Below are positions 24,135-32,882 of a DNA stretch of 64,000 bases, piece by piece. A program made the translations under genes and the position numbers. Below the pieces are notes generated by a model, which did no database searches, had not been told where the DNA came from, and was given only the letters and a program-made list of their open reading frames with translations. Each line of letters opens with the position of its first letter. Position 1 is the stretch's first letter. Source of the DNA: Halorussus ruber (GTDB lineage: Archaea > Halobacteriota > Halobacteria > Halobacteriales > Haladaptataceae); the NCBI RefSeq assembly GCF_004765785.1, contig NZ_SBIT01000001.1, positions 1-64,000 on the forward strand, given 5' to 3'.

Positions 24135-24410
24135 ATGGCAGAGCTACTCTCCGACGACGAGATTCGAAACCGACTCCCAGACGGCTGGGAGCGCGAGGGT
24201 GACGAAATCGTCCGGACGTTCGAGTTCGACGACTATCTCGAAGGCGTGGCGTTCGCCAGCGAGGTCGGCGAACTCGCCGAGGAGGAGTTCCACCACCCGA
24301 CGATGGAAATCGGCTATAAGGAAGTCGAGATTCGGTTCACCAGCCACGAGGAGGGCGGCATCACCGACGCCGACGTGGAGATGGCCGAGTTGACCAACGA
24401 CCTGCGCTGA
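24135..24410 (+). CDS. Pterin-4a-carbinolamine dehydratase
   Basis: 91 residues. The family signature EFHHPTMEIGYKEVEIRF and THEEGGITDADVEMAELT-type C-terminus are present, giving the DCoH/PCD fold. In haloarchaea it recycles tetrahydropterin for aromatic amino acid hydroxylases or works in pterin synthesis. The start MAELLSDDEIRNRLPDGW fits family length. Confidence 0.9.
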   Translation: MAELLSDDEIRNRLPDGWEREGDEIVRTFEFDDYLEGVAFASEVGELAEEEFHHPTMEIGYKEVEIRFTSHEEGGITDADVEMAELTNDLR

Positions 24411-24419
24411 CCGCGACCG

Positions 24420-24794
24420 ATGGAAGCAAGATACGTCTTCGCGGTCCGGTTCCGACTCGAACCATCGGTCGGCGGCGTCTCGGTCGAACCCGACGAGTTC
24501 GACACGCGCCTCTACCGGGAGGCCGACCCGCCGGGCGAGGAGGGCTGGCTGTTCTTCCGCGACAACCTCTGGCGCGGCGAAATCAACGACGAGCGCCACT
24601 TCCGGCGACTCACCGAGGAGGCGCTGGGCGAGACCGTCCTCTCGGTCGAGTACCGCGCGCTGGAGACCGACGAGGAGTATCTCGACACCCTGAAAGACGA
24701 GATTCGGAGCGACTTGGAGACGTTCAATGCCGATTCGGTCTCGGAGGTGCTGAACAAGTATCTCGGGAGTTCGCTGGAGGTCGAGAAGGGGTGA
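24420..24794 (+). CDS. LWR-salt protein
   Basis: 124 residues with FFRDNLWRGEINDERHFRRL, the Leu-Trp-Arg signature that names the haloarchaeal LWR-salt family. It lies 9 bp after the pterin dehydratase and probably shares its transcript. Function unknown. Confidence 0.85.
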   Translation: MEARYVFAVRFRLEPSVGGVSVEPDEFDTRLYREADPPGEEGWLFFRDNLWRGEINDERHFRRLTEEALGETVLSVEYRALETDEEYLDTLKDEIRSDLETFNADSVSEVLNKYLGSSLEVEKG

Positions 24795-24857
24795 TAGGGG
24801 TTTCTGGCGGTGAAGTAGCTGGATACGTGACTGACAACCTTGGAGTCGTGTTGTTCT

Positions 24858-25019
24858 CGAAAGCCCCCGCCCGGTCGCGGTCGCGTGAGCGGAGCGAACG
24901 TGACCTCGTAAGACGCGGTTTGTCTTCCGGCGGTCGCTCCTCGACATATCCGACGGACGTCGTTGCGACGGATAGGGGTCGAGGAGCGACCACGCAAGCG
25001 CGACCGGGCGGCCCCTTTC
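24858..25019 (+). repeat. Nested foldback repeat, complete copy (type member)
   Basis: Outer stem CCGCCCGGTCGCG at 24867-24879 pairs with CGCGACCGGGCGG at 24999-25011. Inside it, GGTCGCTCCTCGAC at 24932-24945 pairs with GTCGAGGAGCGACC at 24978-24991, and TATCCG/CGGATA at 24947 and 24969 forms the tip. A third module, AGACGCGGTTTGTCTTCC, lies between outer and middle stems. Borders are GAAAGCCCCCG on the left and GGCCCCTTTCAGTCC on the right; a tail with ACCGAGCGCATCC follows at about 25051. No reading frame is carried. Confidence 0.85.
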
Positions 25020-25181
25020 AGTCCACCCAGACGAGTGGATTGTTACACCGAGCGCATCCTGTCGGCTGGTTAGTCGTCCCGTTTTCGGTGGAAAGTCCCA
25101 CCGAGCACGTCCTCGGCAGTTGGTCGGCAGACTCACAATCCGAAAAAGCTTAGACTTACCGAGCGCCTACACGTTGTCCCT

Positions 25182-25832
25182 ATGGTCGCCCGCGAGTACG
25201 ATTACTGGTTGCTCGACTTAGACGGCACGCTCATCGACGTGGACTGGTCGTATCCGCGGTCGGTGTTCGACAGGGTCGGCGACCGCCTCGGTCGGCAGTT
25301 TACCGACCGCGAGGCCGAAATCCTCTGGCACGGCCTCGGCGGGAATCGCAACGACCAGTTGCGCGAGTGGGGAATCGACCCCGAGGAGTTCTGGCCCGTC
25401 TTCCACGACATCGAGGACCCACAGCGCCGGGCCGAGGAGACCTACCTCTACGAGGACGCCGAGTTCGTCGGCGAGTTGGACTGTCCGGTCGGTTTGGTGA
25501 CCCACTGCCAGCCCTTCCTCGCCAACCCCGTGCTGGACGAACTCGACATCCGCGACTGGTTCGACACCGTCCTCTGCTGTGACGAGGAGTTAGGGTGGAA
25601 GCCCGACCCAGCGCCGCTCCACCACGCCCGCGAGCAAATCGGCGTCCACGAAGGTGGCTATCGGGGCGTCTACGCCGGAGACGGCGCGAGCGACGTTGGG
25701 GCGGCGTGGAACGCCGGACTCGACGCGATTCACGTCGAGCGCCACGGCCACCACCGCCGCGAGCAGTGCGTGCTGGGCGACTACCGCGTCGAGACGTTCG
25801 ACGAACTGCTGGCGACCGCCGACGCCGACTGA
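25182..25832 (+). CDS. HAD-superfamily phosphatase
   Basis: 216 residues. Motif I is WLLDLDGTLIDVDW (nucleophile Asp), motif II the Thr in VGLVTHCQPF, motif III Lys in WKPDPAPLHHA and motif IV VYAGDGASDVGAAWNAG. The cap is of the C1 type (residues about 20-95). Phosphatase activity on a small phosphorylated metabolite is likely; the substrate is not predictable. Confidence 0.9.
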   Translation: MVAREYDYWLLDLDGTLIDVDWSYPRSVFDRVGDRLGRQFTDREAEILWHGLGGNRNDQLREWGIDPEEFWPVFHDIEDPQRRAEETYLYEDAEFVGELDCPVGLVTHCQPFLANPVLDELDIRDWFDTVLCCDEELGWKPDPAPLHHAREQIGVHEGGYRGVYAGDGASDVGAAWNAGLDAIHVERHGHHRREQCVLGDYRVETFDELLATADAD

Positions 25833-25962
25833 GCGCGGAGCGGTAGTGTGGGAGAACGGACTGTATTCGGGAATCAGAAACTCCCTTTTATATTTGCGAC
25901 CGATTCCCGGACCCAGTTCATACCGCTATCTTTTCATCCCTATCGTGAATACTCTCTCGAAA

Positions 25963-26658
25963 ATGTACATCGTGATCGTCGGCGCTGGCAATATCGGTAG
26001 CCCTCTCATCGAAATTGCGACCGCGGGCGGGAACGAGGTCGTCGTCATCGAACGCGACGAGCAGAAGGCCGAACACGCCGCCTCTACGTACGACTGCCTC
26101 GTTCTCAACGACGACGCGACCACGAAGGACACACTACTGGACGCGGGTATCGACCGCGCGGACGCGCTCATCTCCACGACCGATCAGGACGCGACCAACG
26201 TCATGGTCAGCCTGCTCGGCAAGGAGTTGGAGGTCCCCAACATCGTCTCGGTCGTCCACGACGCCGAACACATGGACCTGTTCCGCCGAATCGGCGTGAA
26301 CACCATGCAGAACCCCCAGCGACTCATCGCCGAGTACCTCTATCGGGCGGTCAAGCGCCCCTCCATCATCGACTACATGCGCGTCGGCGACGAGGCCGAG
26401 GTCTTCGAGACCAGCGTCACCGAAGGGGCCGCCATCGCGGGGAAGACGATTCAAGCGGCCGCCACCGAGGGTCTCCTCCCCGAAGATACGCTCGTCGTCG
26501 CCATCGAGCGCGACGGGGCCGACCAACCCATCACTCCCCGAGGAGATACCGAAATCCGAGTCGGCGACGTGGTGACGGTCTACTCCGAGCGCGGCGCGAC
26601 GCCCGAAGTGACCGACGTGTTCGGCCACTTCGAGGACCACCCGATTGGCGAGGCCTGA
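25963..26658 (+). CDS. trkA: Trk-type potassium uptake regulator TrkA
   Basis: 231 residues: Rossmann RCK-N domain YIVIVGAGNIGSPLIEIA followed by RCK-C (EVFETSVTEGAAIAG and VVTVYSERG). Binds NAD(H) and gates TrkH. The stop TGA at 26656-26658 is one base before the trkH GTG at 26660, so the two are co-transcribed. Confidence 0.95.
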   Translation: MYIVIVGAGNIGSPLIEIATAGGNEVVVIERDEQKAEHAASTYDCLVLNDDATTKDTLLDAGIDRADALISTTDQDATNVMVSLLGKELEVPNIVSVVHDAEHMDLFRRIGVNTMQNPQRLIAEYLYRAVKRPSIIDYMRVGDEAEVFETSVTEGAAIAGKTIQAAATEGLLPEDTLVVAIERDGADQPITPRGDTEIRVGDVVTVYSERGATPEVTDVFGHFEDHPIGEA

Positions 26659-26659
26659 C

Positions 26660-28342
26660 GTGGCCCGGAATCGGACGGTTCGTCGGGTACCGACGGACCT
26701 CGCTATCATCGCACGAGACGTGGGGTCGCTGCTCGCCATGGAGGCCGGACTGATGACCATCACGGTCGTCGTCGCGCTGGTCTTCGCCGAGTGGTACCCC
26801 GCGCTCGCCTTCCTGCTGTCGGGCGGACTTACAGCGAGCGTGGGTCTCGGAGCCAAGCGGTACTTCGCCGAGGCCCCCGAACCGCGGATGAAACACGGGA
26901 TGATTATCGCCGCCTCCGGGTGGTTCTGCGTCGCGCTGTTCGGCGCGATTCCCTTCCTCCTGACGGCGTACCTGACTCCTCCAGCGGTCATGGCGACCTA
27001 CGTCGAGTCGGCCCCCGCTGGGACCTACGAGACGGTGACGATGTTCGGCGTCGAGTCCCGGTCGAGTCTGGTCTACTTCCGCGACCCGCTCCACGCCTTC
27101 TTCGAGAGCATGAGCGGGTGGACCGGGTCGGGACTCACGATGGCGGTCCACGAACCCACGCTTCCCCGCGCCGTACAGTGGTGGCGGTCGTTCATCCAGT
27201 GGGTCGGCGGCGTGGGCGTCATCGTCCTCACCACCGCGATTCTGGCCCGTCCCGGAAGCGGAAGCTACGCCCTCTACCGGAGCGAAGCCCGCGAGGAGAA
27301 GATTCATCCGAGCATCATCTCGACGGTCCGGACCGTCTGGAAGATTTTCGTCCTCTACACCGTGCTGGCCGTCCTCGCCATGTTCGTCGCCATCTCGCTG
27401 TCGGACTACGGCTCTCGACTCCCGGCGTGGCGGGCGTTCTGGCAGGCGCTCAACCACGCCATGACCGGCCTCTCGACTGGCGGGTTCTCGGTCACGGACA
27501 ACTCCATCGCAACCTACGACTCGCCGCTCATCGAGACCGTACTGTTGCCCATCATGGCGCTGGGGGCCATCGCCTTCCCGATTCACTACGGAATCCTCTC
27601 GAATCGGGACGCGGAACCGCTCTGGGAGGACCTCCAGACCCGCTGGCTGTTCGTCCTGTTCGCGGCCGGAATCGTCGTCCTCTCGCTCCAGAACGCGGTC
27701 GCCGTCACCGCGGCGTTCGAGGCCGCCAACTACGCCGGACTCCAGACGGTCGGCCTCTCGGCGGCCCAGACCACAGCGGTCCGCGACTCGGCGTTCCAGT
27801 GGGTCAGCGCCCTCTCGTGTACCGGGTTCCAGTCGTCGGGCATCGGCGACTGGACGGCGGGCGGGAAACTGCTGGTCTCGGTTGCGATGGTACTGGGCGG
27901 GGCCGCGGGTTCGACGGTCGGCGGCATCAAAATCATCCGGGCCTACACCATCGGCCGGGGCATCGTCTGGCAGTTCTCCAGAGTCTTCCTGCCCGAGAGC
28001 GCGGTCGTCACCGCCAACATCAACGGCCGAAGCCTCTCGCGCAACGAGATGGAACGTGAGTTCAGCGAGGCCGCCATCGTCAGTCTCCTCTGGGTCGTCC
28101 TGCTGGTGGCGAGTTCCATCGTGCTGGTGAACGTCGCCGGACCGGAGTTCGGCTACGCCGACGCCCTCTTCGAGGTCGCCAGCGCGCAGGGCAACGTCGG
28201 CCTCTCGACGGGCATCACCGGGCCGAGCATGAGTCCCCTCGCAGAAGCGATGTTCCTGTTCAACATGTGGGTCGGCCGCCTCGAAATCATCCCGATTCTG
28301 GTGTTCGGACGCTCGCTCATCTACGGCCTGAACCCGCGCTGA
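26660..28342 (+). CDS. trkH: Trk-type potassium uptake membrane protein TrkH
   Basis: 560 residues with about ten hydrophobic spans in the TrkH/KtrB arrangement; pore loops include AFFESMSGWTGSGLTMAV and AMTGLSTGGFSVTD and LSCTGFQSSG. It imports K+, used by haloarchaea to balance salt. GTG at 26660 overlaps the trkA end by translational coupling; an in-frame TTG at 26645 would add five residues. Confidence 0.95.
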   Translation: MARNRTVRRVPTDLAIIARDVGSLLAMEAGLMTITVVVALVFAEWYPALAFLLSGGLTASVGLGAKRYFAEAPEPRMKHGMIIAASGWFCVALFGAIPFLLTAYLTPPAVMATYVESAPAGTYETVTMFGVESRSSLVYFRDPLHAFFESMSGWTGSGLTMAVHEPTLPRAVQWWRSFIQWVGGVGVIVLTTAILARPGSGSYALYRSEAREEKIHPSIISTVRTVWKIFVLYTVLAVLAMFVAISLSDYGSRLPAWRAFWQALNHAMTGLSTGGFSVTDNSIATYDSPLIETVLLPIMALGAIAFPIHYGILSNRDAEPLWEDLQTRWLFVLFAAGIVVLSLQNAVAVTAAFEAANYAGLQTVGLSAAQTTAVRDSAFQWVSALSCTGFQSSGIGDWTAGGKLLVSVAMVLGGAAGSTVGGIKIIRAYTIGRGIVWQFSRVFLPESAVVTANINGRSLSRNEMEREFSEAAIVSLLWVVLLVASSIVLVNVAGPEFGYADALFEVASAQGNVGLSTGITGPSMSPLAEAMFLFNMWVGRLEIIPILVFGRSLIYGLNPR

Positions 28343-28406
28343 ATCGATTCTCGCCGATTAGGAGTCACCCCGTCCGCTTATTCCGGTCGGTGTGTTACTC
28401 TTGGGC

Positions 28407-28691
28407 ATGGGGGAACTCGAAACAGAAGCCGAGAAGTCCAGAGCGGAGATTGCGACTCAACTTCGGGAGCTGGCCGACCAACTCGATACCGGCGGCGACG
28501 TGACGCTCGACCTCGGCGGGAAGCAGGTGACGCTGAACCCGACCGAACCGGTGACGTTCAAGATGGAGGGCGAATCGGACTGGACCGAGGGCGACTCGGA
28601 AGCGAAACAGAGCATCGAGTTCGAGATGGTGTGGCGGCGCGAGGCCCAGACCGCCGAGGAGGGGACCCTCGACGTGTCCGACTCGCAGTAG
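28407..28691 (+). CDS. amphi-Trp domain protein
   Basis: 94 residues: helix AEKSRAEIATQLRELADQLD followed by strands VTLDLGGKQVTLNPTEPVTF and a final FEMVWRREA with the family's Trp. This is the haloarchaeal amphi-Trp domain. No enzymatic role known. Confidence 0.85.
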   Translation: MGELETEAEKSRAEIATQLRELADQLDTGGDVTLDLGGKQVTLNPTEPVTFKMEGESDWTEGDSEAKQSIEFEMVWRREAQTAEEGTLDVSDSQ

Positions 28692-28731
28692 GCGCGCCGG
28701 GCGGGGAACCGACCGCGACGGGTCTCCGGGC

Positions 28732-30669
28732 CTACCGCTCGAACCCCGGCAAGTCGCCGAGGAGGGCGTCTAGCTCCTCGTCCAGCACCTGCCGGAGTTC
28801 GCGGACGCCGGATTTGCCTTCGCGGTCGGGATTCGCCAGCACCCGGACCGTCTCGGCCCCGACAGCCACGAAGTCCAGTCCCAGTTTCTCGGCGGTCGCG
28901 CGCAGGCCGACTCCGGCGTCGGCCTGCCCGCTGGCCACCTTTCTGGCGGGACTCTCGTGAGCTTTCGCGGCCAACTCGAAGCCGTCGATGGACTCGACGA
29001 GGTCGTGGCGCGAGGAGCCACGCTCGTCGGCGAGGTCGGCGAGCGCGTTGCCGAGACTGGTCCGAAGCCCGGAGTCGCTCCCCCGGTTGACGAACCGCAG
29101 GTCGCGGTCCACGAGGTCGGCGAGGTCCGAAATCTCCTCGGGGTTCCCGGCGGGCACGACCAGTCCCCACTCGCGCTGGTAGGAAGCCAGTTCGTCGGCG
29201 TCGATGTCCCTGTCGGCCGACTCGGCGGCCGACGCGACCGCGAAGTCCGGCACGCCGTCGCGGAGTCGCCGCAGCCCCTCGCGGGACCCGACCGAGAGGT
29301 AGCGCGGTCGTTCGAGGCTGTCGAGCAGTCGGGCCAGCGCGGGGTCGTCCTCGCCGACGCCGAGGAGGGTCGGCGGGCGCACGTCCGGCGAGAAGAGTTG
29401 GACCTCGACCGTCTCGCCCTCGGCGACGTAGGCGGTGTCGGGCGGGACCTCGACCACGCCGTCGGCCTCCACGAGGCTGGTGGTCGCGCCGCTGCCCTTG
29501 TCCACGACGTAGGCCAGCAGGTCGCCGCTCGCGGTTCCACCGCTCGCATTCGAGGCACCGGGTGCCTCGCCGATTTCGGTCAGGCCGACCGGCATCATCC
29601 GCATCCGACCCTCGCCGTATCGCTCCTCGGTCGCCATCCGGGCCTCGACGATTGCGGTGGCTGGTTCGGGGACTCCGGCGGCCTCGCGGATGGCGGGCGC
29701 GACGAACGTCCGGAAGATGGTGAGCGCCGAGACGGGGTAGCCGGGGAGTCCAACGTAGGCGGAGTCTGCGACTCTGCCGACCAGCATCGGCTTGCCGGGC
29801 TTGACCGCGACGCCGTGGAGCAGGAGTTCGCCGCGCTCCTCGATGACGCGGTAGATGACGTCCACCGCGCTGGCGCTCGTGGAGCCAGACGAGAGGACGA
29901 GGTCGCACTCGTCGGCGGCCTCGCGGAGGATGCGCTCCATCTCGTCGTAGTCGTCGCCAGCGTGCGGGTAGAGTGCTGGCTCGCCGCCCGCTTCTTCCAC
30001 GGCGGCGGCGATGGTGTAGCTGTTCACGTCGTAAATCTGGCCCGCCGCGCTGGTTAGCTCCTCGCCGGGCCGGACCAACTCGTCGCCGGTCGAGACGATG
30101 CCGACGGTGGGCGTCCCGCGGACCGGGACCTCCTCGACGCCGAGCGCCGAGAGGAGGCCGATTTCGCGCGCCGTGAGCCGGGTTCCGGGGCCGAGCGCCC
30201 GTTCTCCCGCCGCCACGTCGGCCCCGGCGAGCATCACGTGGTCGCCGGGTGCGACCGCGGTCCGGATTTCGACCTTTGCGGCCTCTTCTCTCTCGTCCGT
30301 CCGCTCGACCATCACCACGGCGTCCGCGCCGTCGGGCATGACCGCGCCGGTCGAGATTTCGGCGGCTTGGCCCTCCGCGACTTCTACGTCGGGTTCCGCT
30401 CCGGCGTGGACCGTCCCGACGAGGTCGAGGAGGGCGGGGTCCGACTCGTCCGCGCCGAAGGTGTCCCGCGCCTGGACCGCGTAGCCGTCCATGCTCGCCC
30501 GGTCGAACCCCGGCACGTCGAGGCCGGCGTCGATTCGCTCGGCGAGGACTCGGCCTCTGGCTTCTTCGAGCGGGACGCGCTCGGGGTCGGGGGTCAAATC
30601 GAGGCTGGCGATTGCTTCGCGGGCGTCCTCGGGGTCCGAGAGGTCTCTGAACTCTTTTCGGTCAGTCAT
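28732..30669 (-). CDS. moeA: Molybdopterin molybdenumtransferase fused to a substrate-binding domain
   Basis: 645 residues. The N-terminal 400 form MoeA (EARGRVLAERIDAGLDVPGF, GAVMPDGADAVVMVERTDE, STGDELVRPGE, SSGSTSASAVDVIYRV, GKPMLVGRV). The C-terminal 210 (LARLLDSLERPRYLSVGSRE, GSDSGLRTSLGNALADLADE) looks like a PBP/LysR-type ligand domain, a known archaeal fusion that may sense molybdate or Moco. It inserts molybdate into molybdopterin. Confidence 0.9.
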   Translation of the reverse strand: MTDRKEFRDLSDPEDAREAIASLDLTPDPERVPLEEARGRVLAERIDAGLDVPGFDRASMDGYAVQARDTFGADESDPALLDLVGTVHAGAEPDVEVAEGQAAEISTGAVMPDGADAVVMVERTDEREEAAKVEIRTAVAPGDHVMLAGADVAAGERALGPGTRLTAREIGLLSALGVEEVPVRGTPTVGIVSTGDELVRPGEELTSAAGQIYDVNSYTIAAAVEEAGGEPALYPHAGDDYDEMERILREAADECDLVLSSGSTSASAVDVIYRVIEERGELLLHGVAVKPGKPMLVGRVADSAYVGLPGYPVSALTIFRTFVAPAIREAAGVPEPATAIVEARMATEERYGEGRMRMMPVGLTEIGEAPGASNASGGTASGDLLAYVVDKGSGATTSLVEADGVVEVPPDTAYVAEGETVEVQLFSPDVRPPTLLGVGEDDPALARLLDSLERPRYLSVGSREGLRRLRDGVPDFAVASAAESADRDIDADELASYQREWGLVVPAGNPEEISDLADLVDRDLRFVNRGSDSGLRTSLGNALADLADERGSSRHDLVESIDGFELAAKAHESPARKVASGQADAGVGLRATAEKLGLDFVAVGAETVRVLANPDREGKSGVRELRQVLDEELDALLGDLPGFER

Positions 30670-30776
30670 TGTTTGTTGGTTCCTTGTGGGGTTTGGTGGT
30701 TGGCTGGTGTTTTCGGGGTTCTACGCGGGTGAAGTGAGTCCGAAGTGACAGCAGAAGAAGCGGAGATGAACGCCTC

Positions 30777-30970
30777 TGAAGCCCCCGCCCGGTCGCTACA
30801 CAAGAGGAATAGGTCAAGACCGACAGCAGAAGATTCGGAGATGAACGCCTCTGAATCCCCCGCCCGCTCGCGGTCGCTCAGCGACATATCCGCGGCTCTC
30901 CGCACCGCCCGCCGCGGATAGCGGTCGCTGAGGCGACCACGTAAACGCGACCGGGCGGCCCCTTCATCCT
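30777..30970 (+). repeat. Nested foldback repeat with duplicated left end
   Basis: A solo left end at 30778-30796 is followed 75 bp later, with the same GACAGCAGAAG lead-in at 30747 and 30822, by a full copy. Outer stem 30860-30872 with 30946-30958; middle stem GGTCGCTCAGCGAC (30872-30885) with GTCGCTGAGGCGACC (30924-30938); tip TATCCGCGG (30887-30895) with CCGCGGATA (30912-30920), perfect. It lies between the two moeA genes. Confidence 0.85.
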
Positions 30971-30998
30971 CCCGAACCGCACCGCGACCGCGGGCCAC

Positions 30999-31107
30999 GG
31001 GCCTCCCCAACCGATTGCGGTCCTCGGCTTCGCCTGCGGTCCTCATCCCTCGCGCGGAGAGGGCGCGGCGCACGAGAGCGCCGCGCCAGCGCGCGCCAAC
31101 CGCAGAC
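30999..31107 (+). repeat. Second hairpin module, copy 1
   Basis: GCCTCCCCAACC at 31001-31012 and TCCCTCGCGCGG at 31046-31057 frame a hairpin GGCGCGGCG (31062-31070), loop of eight, CGCCGCGCC (31079-31087), then GCGCCAACCGCA. The same arrangement follows the foldback copy at 54.6 kb, with a compensatory change in the stem. Confidence 0.8.
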
Positions 31108-31195
31108 AATTGTTTCTGTTTGCTTAGACAATACCTGGGTTTCCTAAATATTGGAAGATACGTGTCTGAACGCCGGGCGTGATTTTCGTCCCACT

Positions 31196-32422
31196 TCACG
31201 CCGACCACTCCCAGTCCTGCACGGAGACCGTCTCGCCCTCCGGAATCCCCTCGCGGCCCTCGGGCACCTCGACCCAGCCGTCGGCGAGCGCGACGCTGGA
31301 GAGGACGCCCGAACCGGAGGCTCTGGTCGGCGTGGCGGTCGTTTCGCCGTCCTCGCCCGCGCCGAGTTGCACCCGAGCGAAGGTCCGGATGCCGGGTTCG
31401 CTCCGAATCTTGCGGTCGAGTCGCGCCTCCGTGGTGGGGAAGGAGTCTCGCGGGAGTCCGCCGACCGCCTTCATCGCGGGCCGGAGGAACTGGACCGCGT
31501 TGATGATGCAGGCGACGGGGTAGCCCGGAAGCATGACGACGGGGGTGTCCTCCACGACGCCCACCGCGACCGGGTGGCCGGGCTTGAGCGCGACGCCGTG
31601 GAATAGGATTTCGCCGAGGTCGGCCACGACTTCGGGAAGCAGGTCGCGCTCGCCGACCGAGGAGCCACCGGTGGTGACCACCACGTCCTTCGTCAGGTCG
31701 CGCTGGACGGCCGCCCGGAGCGCGTCGGGGTCGTCGGTCACCACGTCGCGGTAGGTGGCCTTGCCGCCCCACCGCTTGACGTAGCGCGAGACCGTCAGCC
31801 CGTTGGTCTCGACCACTTCGCCGGGATTCGGGTCCGACTGGACCAGTTCTTCGCCCGTCGGAATCACCCCGACCGTGGGGCGCTCGCGGACTTCGACGGT
31901 ATCGACGCCCACGGACTTGAGCAGGCCCAAGTCGGACGGTCGGAGTCGATGGCCGGGGTCGTAGAGATGCTGGCCCTCCGCCACGTCCTCGCCGACCGGC
32001 GCGACGTTCTCGCCCTCCGCCACGGCGTCGAAAATCTCTACTTCGTCGCCGAACTCGTCTACCTGCTCTATCATCACCACCGCGTTCGCCCGGTCAGGGA
32101 GTTCGCTTCCGGTGTGGACCCGGACCGCCGAGTCGGGGGTCAGCTTTTCGCTCTGACGAAGCACCTCTGGCGACCGGTCGCTCGCGCCGAAGGTGTCCTC
32201 GGCCCGGACCGCGTAGCCGTCCATCGCGGCCCGCGGGTAGTGGGGGACGTTTCGCGCCGCGACGACCTCCTCGGCGAGGACTCGGCCGTCTGCGGAGGTA
32301 AGGGGGACCTCCTCGGTCCGGTCGTGGGGAGCCACCGCGTCGAGGAGGCGCTTTCGGGCCTCGCCGATGCGGGTCTTGTCCTTGAACCCGGACTGCTTGC
32401 GGTCCGGTTGGTCTTCGCTCAT
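31196..32422 (-). CDS. moeA: Molybdopterin molybdenumtransferase (second MoeA)
   Basis: 408 residues, single MoeA: EARKRLLDAVAPHDRTEEVPL, GSELPDRANAVVMIEQVDE, PTGEELVQSDPNPGEVVETN, TGGSSVGERDLLPEVVADLG, GHPVAVGVVEDTPVVML. No fused domain. The two MoeA proteins differ enough to suggest separate metal or substrate roles in cofactor synthesis. The ATG at 32422 gives a natural family start; 32482 adds 20 poorly conserved residues. Confidence 0.9.
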   Translation of the reverse strand: MSEDQPDRKQSGFKDKTRIGEARKRLLDAVAPHDRTEEVPLTSADGRVLAEEVVAARNVPHYPRAAMDGYAVRAEDTFGASDRSPEVLRQSEKLTPDSAVRVHTGSELPDRANAVVMIEQVDEFGDEVEIFDAVAEGENVAPVGEDVAEGQHLYDPGHRLRPSDLGLLKSVGVDTVEVRERPTVGVIPTGEELVQSDPNPGEVVETNGLTVSRYVKRWGGKATYRDVVTDDPDALRAAVQRDLTKDVVVTTGGSSVGERDLLPEVVADLGEILFHGVALKPGHPVAVGVVEDTPVVMLPGYPVACIINAVQFLRPAMKAVGGLPRDSFPTTEARLDRKIRSEPGIRTFARVQLGAGEDGETTATPTRASGSGVLSSVALADGWVEVPEGREGIPEGETVSVQDWEWSA

Positions 32423-32516
32423 GGGTTGAAATCGGCCCGCTGTGGGCAAAAACGTGTGGGACTGGCCCGCAGACCGGACCACACCCTTTTTCGCCCCTCC
32501 GTCCTAAAATGATGGT

Positions 32517-32873
32517 ATGTCAGCGCTTCGTGAGGCCATGCGGGAGTTGCCGGACGCGGTGTTCGCCGACTTGCTGGAGAGCGACGACGCCTACCTGTTG
32601 GTCATTGACTTGCCGGGAGCCAACGAGGAGACGGTGGACGTCGGCATCACCGACGGGAGACTCGAAATCGAGGCGCGCCGCGAGAAGGACGTGCCGATGG
32701 ACTTCTCCTACTTGCAGGAGGAGCGGTCGCTGTTCCTCGACGCCGACCTGCCCCTGCCGCCGGACGCCACCGGGGCCGACGCGGAGGCGACCATCGACCG
32801 GGGCGTGCTGGAACTCCGCCTGCCCAAGCGCGAGGCCACCCCGGAGCAGGAAATCCACGTCGAGAGCCGGTGA
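32517..32873 (+). CDS. Hsp20/alpha-crystallin small heat shock protein
   Basis: 118 residues with the crystallin core: YLLVIDLPGANEETVDVGI, RLEIEARREKDV, LFLDADLPLPPDATG and the closing LELRLPKRE (Leu-x-Leu-x-Leu). Short N-terminal arm. Prevents aggregation of unfolding proteins. Ten bases upstream of the AarF gene, so the two may share a transcript. Confidence 0.85.
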   Translation: MSALREAMRELPDAVFADLLESDDAYLLVIDLPGANEETVDVGITDGRLEIEARREKDVPMDFSYLQEERSLFLDADLPLPPDATGADAEATIDRGVLELRLPKREATPEQEIHVESR

Positions 32874-32882
32874 CGCCGCGGG

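Noticed and set aside
30747-30857. Direct repeat as an insertion-sequence target duplication
   Set aside because: The two copies are 75 bp apart and extend into the element's own left end, so they are part of the duplicated element end and not a short target-site duplication.
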